This document shows, piece after piece, positions 13,081 through 18,924 of a stretch of DNA of 18,924 bases; the stretch's first letter is position 1, and every line of letters begins with the position of its first letter. The translations under genes and the position numbers were made by a program. This DNA comes from Pseudomonadota bacterium (GTDB lineage Bacteria; Chloroflexota; UBA6077; JAJPHF01), in NCBI GenBank assembly GCA_021325365.1, contig JAJPHF010000158.1, positions 1-18,924 of the forward strand. The letters run 5' to 3'. The notes below the pieces were generated by a model, which was not told the DNA's origin, ran no database searches, and was given only the letters and a program-made list of their open reading frames with translations.

Positions 13081-16026
13081 CTACGACTCGGCGCCAAGAA
13101 GCTGTTCTTGCTGGGCGAGGCGGCCCTGCATGGTCGGGGCGAGACGCTGCGCGACCCCGGGCAGGCGCTCCACGAGCTGGCGGAAATCGGCCTTGCTCAA
13201 GCTTAACAGTTGCACGGGGCCGAGTGCAGTGACACTGGCCGTGCGGGGGATGTCGAGCAGCAGCGCGATCTCGCCGAAGTAGTCGCCCTCGTGCAGCGAG
13301 TTCAGGCGCTGCTCGCCCATCGGGCCATTGTTGACGGTCACCTCGACCTGGCCACGGTCGACGAGGTACAGCTTGTCGCCGAGATCGCCCTGCCGAATGA
13401 TGGTATCGCCCGGCGCGTAGCGCTCCAGCTCGAGCCGACTGGCGATCGCCGCGAGCGCCTCGGGCGGCAGGTCGGCGAACAACGGCACACGCCGCAGGCG
13501 GCTGGCCTCCACGGTGGTCGCCACGCCCGCCAGCGCGGCGCCCTGCTGCTCCTCGTACAGCCGCGCGTACAGGCCACGCGCCGCCATCAGCTCCGCGTGC
13601 GTGCCCTGCTCGACCAACACGCCGCCATTGAGCACGAAGATACGGTCGGCATTGGCGGCGGAAGCCAGCCGGTGGGTGACCGCGATCGTAGTTAGCTGCT
13701 CGGTCACTTGGCTCAGCGTCGCTTGAATTTGTGCCTCGGTCTCCGGATCGAGGGCCGAGGTCGCCTCGTCCAGTAGCAAGATCGCCGGATTGCGGAGGAG
13801 CGCGCGGGCGATCGCGAGGCGCTGCCGCTGGCCGCCCGACAGGCGCGCGCCGCGCTCGCCGACGACGGTGTCGTAGCCCGCGGGCAGGCTGAGGATGAAG
13901 TCGTGAATCTCGGCCTGGCGCGCGGCCGCGATGATCTCCTCGTCGGTCGCGCCCAGGCGGCCGTAGGCCAGGTTCTCGCGGATCGTCGTGTTGAACACGA
14001 AGGTATCCTGGAACACGACCGCCATCTGGTCACGCAGCGACCGTTGGGTGCCCGCGCGCAGATCCACGCCGTCGAGCAGGATCTGCCCCTGCTGCGGGTC
14101 GTAGAAGCGCAAGATCAGGTTGATCACGCTGCTCTTGCCGGCGCCCGACGGGCCGACGATGGCCACGTGGCTGCCCGCCGGAATCGACAGGCTCACGTTC
14201 TGCAGCGTTGGGCGGTCGCCCGTGTAGCTGAACCACACGTTGTCGAACCGTAGCTCGCGCTGCAGGCGGGGCAAGGGGACCGCATCCGGGGCGTCGGCAA
14301 CCTCCTCGCGCTCGTCCAGAATCTGTACCACTCGCTGCATCGAGCCGGCGGCTTGCTGGAGCGCCTGCAAGAGCTGCGTGAACTGCTCCACCGGGCTAGT
14401 GACCGACGAGAGCAGGCCCGTGAACGAGAAGAGCACGCCGAGCGTCAGGCTGCGGTCGGCGATGATCAGGTAGGCGCCGAGGCCCAGCACGAAAATCTGG
14501 ATGAGCGACGTGATGAGGCCGCTGCTCAGGCCGAACAGCGAGCCCAGTCGCACCAGCCGTACCGCGCTCCCGAACAGGTGGTCCAGCTCGGCCGCGAACT
14601 GCTCGATCATCCGCGACTGGAGGCCGAACGCTCGGACGACGGCCTGGGCGTTCAGCGTCTCGGAGAGCGCGTTCGTGACCTCGGCCAGCCGCTCGGAGCG
14701 ATCGCGGCTGGCGGCCACGACACGGCCGCTGAGCAGCGTTGTCGCGACGAACAGCAGCGGCAACATGACGACGACGACCAGCGCCAGGCGCCAGTCCAGC
14801 ACGAAGAGAACGATCGTGCCGAGCGAAAAGCTCAGCAGGTAGAAAATGCCGGTAAGCGCGGCCTGGCTCAGCGCCATCTGCACGACCACTAGGTCGTTCG
14901 ACAGGCGCGACACGATGTCCCCGATCCGTGCCCGCGCATAGAAAGATGCCGAGAGTCGCAGCAAATGCTCGAAGAGCGTTAGCCGCAGGCTCAGGAGGAT
15001 CTTCTCGCTGACCCAGGCCGTCAGATACGCCCGCGCAAGGCTCAACAGCGCGTTGAGGACGAAGGCGACCATCAGCACGGCCAGCAAGCCGTAGAGCAGC
15101 GACAGGTTCCCCGGCCCGATGACGTTGTCGATCAGGAACTTCACGCTGAGCTGCAGCCCAAAGGAGAAGGCGAGCGAGATCAGCAGGCAGAACATGATGG
15201 CGACAACTTGCCAGGGGTACGGCTTCACGTAGGGCAACAGCCGCCGGAAGAAGTCCGTCAGGCTGACCTGGCTTCCCACCAGGCGCGCGACGGTGGCGAT
15301 CCATTCGTCATTGAGTGCCGCGACCGGTTTGCGGTAGGCCACGTCGGCCGCGGCGTCGGGATTGTGCAGGTCGTAGTTGCCGAGGTACGCCTGCAACGCG
15401 GCCACGCCGTACTGCGTGGCCAGGAAGGTGAAGAACGAGAGCGCTAGTCCGACGTGCTCGCGCTGGTTCACCGCCGAGCGCTCGACAAGCCAGGGGAAGA
15501 TGACGAACGGCTCGCCGCGTTCGAGCATCTCGCGCGGCACGCGGTGAACGCGCTCAGCCGACGGCGGACCGCGCCGCACCAGGCCGTCGCCGATCGCGTG
15601 CGCCATGATGTACGCGACGAGCCCTTCTCGCAGGAAGGGCACCTCGCCCGCGCCCGGCGCATACGGCTGGAAGACCAGCAGGTGCCCGATCGCCTCTTCC
15701 AGCCCCTCGGCCGGCGACTCCGGTCGGCACACCGCCCAGATCTCGCCGGTTTTCACGTCTGCATACGCGCCGCGCGCGAGCTGCTCGCCGGGCTGCTCGG
15801 GGTGGGGCAGCAGGAGGAGTAGGTACACCTTGATCGGCGGCGGCGCGGGCATGTCCTCGCCCACGAAGGCGCGCAGGTCGCGCCAGGCGCGCTCGGCGCG
15901 CTCGACGAGCCACGGCAGATGGTCGCTGGCGTAGGAGTCGGGGAGATAGTGGAAGATGAAGTGCGGCGTCTCGCGCACGCGCCAGTCGAAGCCCTGCACT
16001 GGTCGTTCCCCGTGTGGCTGCCGCAT
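13081..16026 (-). CDS. ABC exporter fused to an N-terminal peptidase-MA-like domain and a C-terminal cyclic-nucleotide-binding domain
   Basis: 981 residues from the ATG at 16026. Residues about 15-245 resemble the peptidase MA (gluzincin) fold: [18 protein letters not shown], a helix [10 protein letters not shown] where HExxH is expected (first His and catalytic Glu missing), then [13 protein letters not shown]. An ABC exporter membrane domain with six helices spans about 260-565. The nucleotide-binding domain follows: Walker [10 protein letters not shown] at 625-633, Q-loop Gln 673, signature LSGGQ at 729-733, Walker B ILLLDE with Glu 754, and switch His 785. A cNMP-binding domain at about 845-960 has the intact cassette [16 protein letters not shown] with phosphate-binding Arg 928. 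One half-transporter, likely a homodimer. The frame opens further upstream (ATG 16290), but a promoter near 16067-16095 favours 16026. The substrate is unknown; peptide export is inferred. Confidence 0.9.
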   Translation of the reverse strand: MRQPHGERPVQGFDWRVRETPHFIFHYLPDSYASDHLPWLVERAERAWRDLRAFVGEDMPAPPPIKVYLLLLLPHPEQPGEQLARGAYADVKTGEIWAVCRPESPAEGLEEAIGHLLVFQPYAPGAGEVPFLREGLVAYIMAHAIGDGLVRRGPPSAERVHRVPREMLERGEPFVIFPWLVERSAVNQREHVGLALSFFTFLATQYGVAALQAYLGNYDLHNPDAAADVAYRKPVAALNDEWIATVARLVGSQVSLTDFFRRLLPYVKPYPWQVVAIMFCLLISLAFSFGLQLSVKFLIDNVIGPGNLSLLYGLLAVLMVAFVLNALLSLARAYLTAWVSEKILLSLRLTLFEHLLRLSASFYARARIGDIVSRLSNDLVVVQMALSQAALTGIFYLLSFSLGTIVLFVLDWRLALVVVVMLPLLFVATTLLSGRVVAASRDRSERLAEVTNALSETLNAQAVVRAFGLQSRMIEQFAAELDHLFGSAVRLVRLGSLFGLSSGLITSLIQIFVLGLGAYLIIADRSLTLGVLFSFTGLLSSVTSPVEQFTQLLQALQQAAGSMQRVVQILDEREEVADAPDAVPLPRLQRELRFDNVWFSYTGDRPTLQNVSLSIPAGSHVAIVGPSGAGKSSVINLILRFYDPQQGQILLDGVDLRAGTQRSLRDQMAVVFQDTFVFNTTIRENLAYGRLGATDEEIIAAARQAEIHDFILSLPAGYDTVVGERGARLSGGQRQRLAIARALLRNPAILLLDEATSALDPETEAQIQATLSQVTEQLTTIAVTHRLASAANADRIFVLNGGVLVEQGTHAELMAARGLYARLYEEQQGAALAGVATTVEASRLRRVPLFADLPPEALAAIASRLELERYAPGDTIIRQGDLGDKLYLVDRGQVEVTVNNGPMGEQRLNSLHEGDYFGEIALLLDIPRTASVTALGPVQLLSLSKADFRQLVERLPGVAQRLAPTMQGRLAQQEQLLGAES

Positions 16027-16048
16027 CGCGGGCGCCAATACGCCCGCG
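16027..16048 (-). promoter_or_regulatory. Inverted repeat abutting the ABC exporter start codon
   Basis: Arms CGCGGGCG and CGCCCGCG (16027-16034 and 16041-16048) flank a 6-base spacer and end directly at the ATG. The predicted leader is only about 34 bases and shows no Shine-Dalgarno sequence. It may be an mRNA hairpin that controls translation, or an operator for the XRE regulator encoded just upstream. Confidence 0.45.
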
Positions 16049-16066
16049 TGTTCGGCGGACCGGGGT

Positions 16067-16095
16067 ATTGTGCCGGACGTCACGCCACGGCGCAA
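16067..16095 (-). promoter_or_regulatory. Promoter of the ABC exporter-GAF-S8 genes
   Basis: Minus strand: -35 TTGCGC at 16095-16090, 17-base spacer, -10 CACAAT at 16072-16067. The predicted start is near 16060. The -35 is the same hexamer as in the zinc-ribbon promoter. Located in the 107-bp gap after the XRE partner gene. Confidence 0.55.
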
Positions 16096-16133
16096 GGCGA
16101 ATGGCTCGAACCGCGGGCTTGCTGGTGAAGACG

Positions 16134-16799
16134 CTATGCGGCCGTGGCGCTCAGCAGGGCGTGGACGCGGCTCGTCAGCACCACCATTGGCGCGCTGGCG
16201 CGGAGCGCCTGGTAGGAGTCGCTGCGCCAGTAGAGCGCGCTGCTCGCCCGGTGCAAGCGCCCCAGCAGCGCGCGCGAGCACTCGCCCCACAGACCACCAG
16301 CCGCCCCGAGCCCCTCGCCAGTTGACGCGCGGAGCAAGTACCGCGGCGTCGCATCTAACCGGCCGGCCATCAGCGCGCGCGCCGTCGCGTCGATGACCGC
16401 CATGGTGCGTCGCTCATCCGCCGTCTCATGAGCGGGGGCGCAGCCGCTGCGGTAATGGAACCACGTCGCGAAGGAACGGTCCTCGACGAGCCCGAGTCGC
16501 ACCAGGCTGCGCGCGTAGGCAAGCGCCAGGTCGGCGGGAGAGAGATCGGCCGCCACGGCAATCTCGACGCCACGTCCGGATACGATGCCAAACGCCTCCA
16601 GCGCCGCGAGCCCCTCCTCCAGGCGGCACTCGACGCCCCATTCCTGAAGTGCGCGGCGCAGCAGCTCCGCGCGCTCGCTAGCGCCCGGATCGCTCGTCTC
16701 GCCGCTGAGCGGCACTGGCAGCGCCGCGCGCAAGCGCCGCAGCGCGGGCGCGACAGATGCGATCAGGAGCGGAATGTCCATTGTCCGCTGCTCTCTCAT
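16134..16799 (-). CDS. Partner protein of an XRE regulator, function unknown
   Basis: 221 residues from the ATG at 16799, which overlaps the stop of the XRE gene (ATGA). An upstream in-frame ATG at 16844 would overlap the XRE coding region by 49 bases and is less likely. The protein is Ala/Leu/Arg-rich and mostly helical, with no signal peptide or membrane span. The order of elements (EIAVAADLSPADLALAYARS, then a WFHY segment, then ADERRTMAVIDATARALMAG) loosely recalls ImmA/IrrE-type peptidases that accompany XRE repressors, but the HExxH motif is absent. It would therefore be an inactive relative or an unrelated protein. The coupling with an XRE gene is clear; the family is not. Confidence 0.7.
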   Translation of the reverse strand: MREQRTMDIPLLIASVAPALRRLRAALPVPLSGETSDPGASERAELLRRALQEWGVECRLEEGLAALEAFGIVSGRGVEIAVAADLSPADLALAYARSLVRLGLVEDRSFATWFHYRSGCAPAHETADERRTMAVIDATARALMAGRLDATPRYLLRASTGEGLGAAGGLWGECSRALLGRLHRASSALYWRSDSYQALRASAPMVVLTSRVHALLSATAA

Positions 16800-17230
16800 G
16801 ACGCCCACTCCGGATCCGTGTCTTCGAGGCCCAACAGGTGCCACAGCAGGCGTCGCCGTACCACTATCTGATCGGGGAGCGGTAGGCTGCGTGTGTGCCG
16901 CAGCGTGGCGTCAATCGCCATCAGATCGGTAACTGCCCAGGGGAGGCGAAAGCCGGCCAGGCCCAGCAGCTCCTGGAACGCGGGCGCGCTCAAGCTCTCG
17001 CAGCAGAGCGCCCAGCCGACGAGCCGCTCCAAGGTCAACGGTGCGTCGACGAGTCCCTGCTCGTAGCGGCACACCGACGACTGGGAGAGCCGATAGCCCA
17101 GGTCTTCCAGGTCGCCGGCCAACACCGCCTGGCTGCGGGCCCCGCGCAGTCTGCGCAGGCGCCCTCCCACCGGACCACGGATCGCCTCCCAGCGGGCTGC
17201 CTGGACCGTGTCGCGCTCCGCCACTCGCAT
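16796..17230 (-). CDS. XRE-family helix-turn-helix transcriptional regulator
   Basis: 144 residues from the ATG at 17230. An XRE-type DNA-binding domain at about 22-75 reads GGRLRRLRGARSQAVLAGDL, then an extended turn, then SQSSVCRYEQG, where the recognition helix and the conserved R-x-E-x-G end are visible. The helix between them is a few residues longer than usual. The C-terminal half is helical and of unknown role. Start choice is uncertain: GTG at 17233, ATG at 17230 and GTG at 17224 are all possible, with a GGAG overlapping them. The stop overlaps the ATG of the next gene (ATGA), so the two are translated together. It may regulate its own operon or the adjacent exporter operon. The 171 bp between this gene and the YCII gene show no clear promoter. 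Confidence 0.82.
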   Translation of the reverse strand: MRVAERDTVQAARWEAIRGPVGGRLRRLRGARSQAVLAGDLEDLGYRLSQSSVCRYEQGLVDAPLTLERLVGWALCCESLSAPAFQELLGLAGFRLPWAVTDLMAIDATLRHTRSLPLPDQIVVRRRLLWHLLGLEDTDPEWAS

Positions 17231-17404
17231 CACTCCGCCGCAGGACTGGCATGGGGCCGGACCCCGAGCAGGCGATTAGCCCGCCGCGGCCGTCACCGGC
17301 CGGCTGTGGCCCTCTCGCTGCCGCGAGCGTACGCCACCCGCGCGCCCATTGCCAATGCGCCAGGCGCATCGCGCCGGGTGGGCACCCGAGCCTGCGCTGC
17401 CAGC

Positions 17405-17716
17405 CTAGTGCCCGCCCGGCCGTAACCCCTCGGCCGTGAACGGGCCAGCGCCCAGGATCTGGTGGATCTCCCACTCGGTCAGCTCAAAGGTCGTGCAGCC
17501 GGCGGCGGTGTACGGGTCGCTCGCGGCGATTTGCTCGGCCTCCTCCCGCGAGCCAGCCCGGATGAGGTACATGCCCACCTTGCGGTCCGGCGTCGGGCCG
17601 GACAGGACGATACGGCCGGCCTCGTGTTGCTGCTTCATCCAGGCCAGATGCTGGTCGAGCGTAACCGTCCACTCGTCCCGCGGCTTCACCCCGCGGCGCT
17701 GGCAGAGAAACCACAT
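17405..17716 (-). CDS. YCII-related domain protein
   Basis: 103-residue protein of the YciI/YCII family, a small ferredoxin-like alpha/beta fold. The family features are present: HLAWMKQQHEAGRIVLSGP with the conserved His 23 and the GxxxxSGP turn, GMYLIRAGSREEAEQIAASDPY with the conserved Asp 67-Pro 68, and the C-terminal ELTEWEIHQILG. The His-Asp pair is thought to form the active site in the family, but most members have no known substrate. Full length. A TATAAC -10 lies 35 bases upstream, and it appears to be monocistronic. It is divergent from the broken sugar dehydrogenase gene on the plus strand. Confidence 0.88.
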   Translation of the reverse strand: MWFLCQRRGVKPRDEWTVTLDQHLAWMKQQHEAGRIVLSGPTPDRKVGMYLIRAGSREEAEQIAASDPYTAAGCTTFELTEWEIHQILGAGPFTAEGLRPGGH

Positions 17717-17750
17717 GGCCTTTGCCCCCTCGGCAGTGTTCTGCTGTGGA

Positions 17751-17756
17751 GTTATA
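17751..17756 (-). promoter_or_regulatory. -10 element of the YCII gene
   Basis: TATAAC on the minus strand, 35 bases before the ATG at 17716. No convincing -35 is seen. Confidence 0.45.
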
Positions 17757-17824
17757 GCGGACGGCGTTGCCTGGGCCCATGCGCCCGACCTCAGGTGCGG
17801 GCGGGACCCGGGCCGACGCAGAGC

Positions 17825-17852
17825 TTGACGCCGTGTGACCGCGAGCTATGCT
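17825..17852 (+). promoter_or_regulatory. Promoter upstream of the broken sugar dehydrogenase gene
   Basis: -35 TTGACG at 17825-17830, 16-base spacer, -10 TATGCT at 17847-17852. The predicted start is near 17859, about 69 bases before an ATG at 17928 that has a strong RBS (GAGGAGG). Confidence 0.55.
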
Positions 17853-17927
17853 GGCGCCGCCGGATCGCTACCGGTCGCCGGCCGGCGTCGGGCCGGCCGG
17901 GGCAGCCGAGTGCCTGAGGAGGATGCC

Positions 17928-18514
17928 ATGCGTCGGGACCGACGAGACCCGCAGTCGCTGCGAGCGGCGGCACCCTCTGGGCGACCGTCAACGGGCGCGA
18001 TCTGCTGGGCGATGACGCGCCGCCCGATTACGTAAGCGAAGTGCACGCTGGCGATCATTTCGGCTGGCCGTTCTGCAACGTCGGCGTGCCCGACCCGGAT
18101 CTGGGCCAGCTGGGCGACTGCGCACAGACGCGGGCGCCCACCTACTTCCTACCGGCCCACAGTGCCCCGCTCGGCGCGGCCTTCTACACGGGCCACCAGT
18201 TCCCGCCCGAGTACCAGGGCAACCTGTTCGTAGCCCTGCACGGCTCGTGGAACCGGTCGCAGCCGCAAGGCTACAAGATCATCCACATCGGGATGAACGG
18301 CGCCAGCACCGGCAGCGTGCAGGACTTCGCCACAGGCTGGCTGCCGGCCGACGCCAGGTGCAACAACCGACCGGCTGACAACGAGCGTAGCACGGGTATC
18401 TGCCGCGCGGATGCCTGGGGCCGACCCGTGGGTCTCGCGGCGGGGCCAAACGGCGCCATGTATGTCTCGGACGACACCGCCGGCGCGATCTATCCAATCA
18501 CGTACGCACCATAG
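17928..18514 (+). pseudogene. PQQ-dependent sugar (sorbosone-type) dehydrogenase, internally deleted
   Basis: The coding signal from 17969 to 18514 is the C-terminal third of a PQQ-dependent glucose/sorbosone dehydrogenase beta-propeller: GTLWATVNGRDLLGDD, YVSEVHAGDHFGWPFCN, LPAHSAPLGAAFY, GNLFVALHGSWNRSQPQGYK, DFATGWL, WGRPVGLAAGPNGAMYVSDD and a final GAIYPITY. The N-terminal propeller blades and catalytic His are missing. A promoter (17825-17852), a strong RBS and an ATG (17928, MRRDRRDPQSLRA) precede it, but that ATG is in another frame and stops at 18035. The dehydrogenase frame itself has a stop at 17915 and no ATG; its first usable start is a GTG at 18041 without an RBS. This looks like an internal deletion of roughly 250 codons or more that joined the gene's start to its end out of frame. 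An assembly misjoin would look the same. The propeller is not expected to be functional. Confidence 0.8.
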
Positions 18515-18581
18515 GCTGGCGCGCTGACTGGTAGATGCAGCGCCTCGGCCGCGAGGCCGGGCGCTGCGGACCGACCCGGGC

Positions 18582-18599
18582 GCCTCGCGTCGGCGAGGC
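18582..18599. terminator. Short hairpin after the dehydrogenase remnant
   Basis: GCCTCGC-GTCG-GCGAGGC, a 7-bp perfect stem with a 4-base loop, 68 bases past the stop codon. There is no T-run, so its role as terminator is tentative. Confidence 0.35.
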
Positions 18600-18698
18600 A
18601 AGCAACCCAAATTCCTTGTCGTCCCCTGGGGGCGGCGACGTAAGATCAAGTGTGCCCCGTGCGCCCGGACCGGATGGTCGCCGACGGGATAACCGAAG

Positions 18699-18728
18699 TG
18701 GACGGCGCCCGGGCGAACCTGATACAAT
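18699..18728 (+). promoter_or_regulatory. Extended -10 promoter, upstream of two at the right end
   Basis: -35 TGGACG at 18699-18704, 18-base spacer, -10 TACAAT at 18723-18728 preceded by TGA (extended -10). The predicted start is near 18735. No coding region is recognised in 18515-18924; it holds this promoter, a hairpin and a second promoter. Confidence 0.55.
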
Positions 18729-18748
18729 AAGACTTGTCAGCGCATCGG

Positions 18749-18775
18749 TCCCCGTCCGCAGGGGCGGGGATTTCT
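18749..18775 (+). terminator. Terminator-like hairpin in the leader of the first right-end promoter
   Basis: A 9-bp stem (18749-18757 with 18762-18770, one G-U pair) with GCAG loop, followed by TTTCT. It begins about 15 bases after the predicted start near 18735, so it could attenuate that transcript or shield the second promoter. Confidence 0.45.
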
Positions 18776-18820
18776 GCTCAGCAGCCCGGACGAGAGCAAG
18801 CTCGCAGATCCGGGGATGGC

Positions 18821-18850
18821 TTGACACGGGGGAGTGGGGGGAGGTATCCT
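18821..18850 (+). promoter_or_regulatory. Promoter of a gene beyond the right edge
   Basis: A perfect -35 TTGACA at 18821-18826, 18-base spacer, -10 TATCCT at 18845-18850. The predicted start is near 18857. An SD-like AGGGGAG lies at about 18914-18920, a few bases from the window end, so a start codon probably sits just outside. Confidence 0.6.
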
Positions 18851-18924
18851 ACTTGGTGCGCGCCCGGGCGGCGAGAGCGGTCGGGGCGAGGGGACCTTAA
18901 CAAGCGAAGAGTGAAGGGGAGCGC

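Noticed and set aside
15652..15700. Active metallopeptidase site in the exporter N-terminal domain
   Set aside because: The expected HExxH helix reads EAIGH, so the first His and the catalytic Glu are gone. Only a degenerate fold is claimed.
16027..16290. N-terminal extension of the ABC exporter to an ATG at 16290
   Set aside because: The extension overlaps the upstream gene, has no conserved segment and lies across a plausible promoter.
17835..18035. A separate 66-residue protein gene before the dehydrogenase remnant
   Set aside because: From its ATG at 17928 the frame runs over DNA that codes in another frame for dehydrogenase sequence, so it is better explained as the old gene start joined out of frame.
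18893..18905. boxA-like CCTTAACAA suggesting an rRNA operon leader
   Set aside because: The match is short and an SD-like AGGGGAG follows, which fits a protein gene at least as well. No rRNA sequence is in the window.

Overview
The window is high in GC and densely coded. It suggests a member of the Chloroflexota, perhaps a Thermomicrobia-like or uncultured relative. This rests on gene content, not on a marker gene: an archaeal/thermophile-type short adenosylhomocysteinase, an MtnP with a C-terminal CxC motif, an SIS-type phosphoglucose/phosphomannose isomerase next to a phosphohexomutase, a Gly-rich double zinc ribbon, and frequent GTG/TTG starts. No rRNA, tRNA, CRISPR or transposase was seen.

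Bases 1-7604 (minus strand) hold a methyl-cycle operon. A promoter near 7575-7604 is followed by a SAM-I (S-box) riboswitch at 7400-7533, an intrinsic terminator at 7344-7368, and a TTG-started mtnA at 7241. Then come mtnP, a PfkB kinase, ahcY and metK. This set makes SAM, hydrolyses SAH and begins recycling methylthioadenosine, all under SAM feedback. A strong hairpin follows metK, and behind it lie a phosphoglucomutase/phosphomannomutase gene and the start of a sugar-phosphate isomerase gene that runs off the left edge.

Bases 7623-10637 hold housekeeping genes: exonuclease III and a zinc-ribbon protein on the minus strand, then, from divergent promoters, a small two-helix membrane protein and an isolated fabD on the plus strand.

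Bases 10681-17230 are the most unusual part. Two tandem CRP-like sites (TGTGA-N6-TCACR) precede a 102-residue protein with a helical N-terminus and a Pro/Tyr/Phe/Gly-rich tail. Facing it across a perfect 31-bp hairpin is a minus-strand run of genes: an XRE regulator with an overlapping partner, then, from its own promoter, a 981-residue ABC exporter (degenerate peptidase-MA-like domain, ABC transporter, cyclic-nucleotide-binding domain), a GAF protein and a leaderless subtilisin. I propose, as inference only, that this is a cNMP-linked peptide processing/export locus.

Bases 17405-18924 hold a YCII-domain gene, a broken PQQ-type sugar dehydrogenase that keeps promoter, RBS and start but has lost most of its body, and a non-coding right end with two plus-strand promoters and an SD-like sequence pointing to a gene just past the edge.
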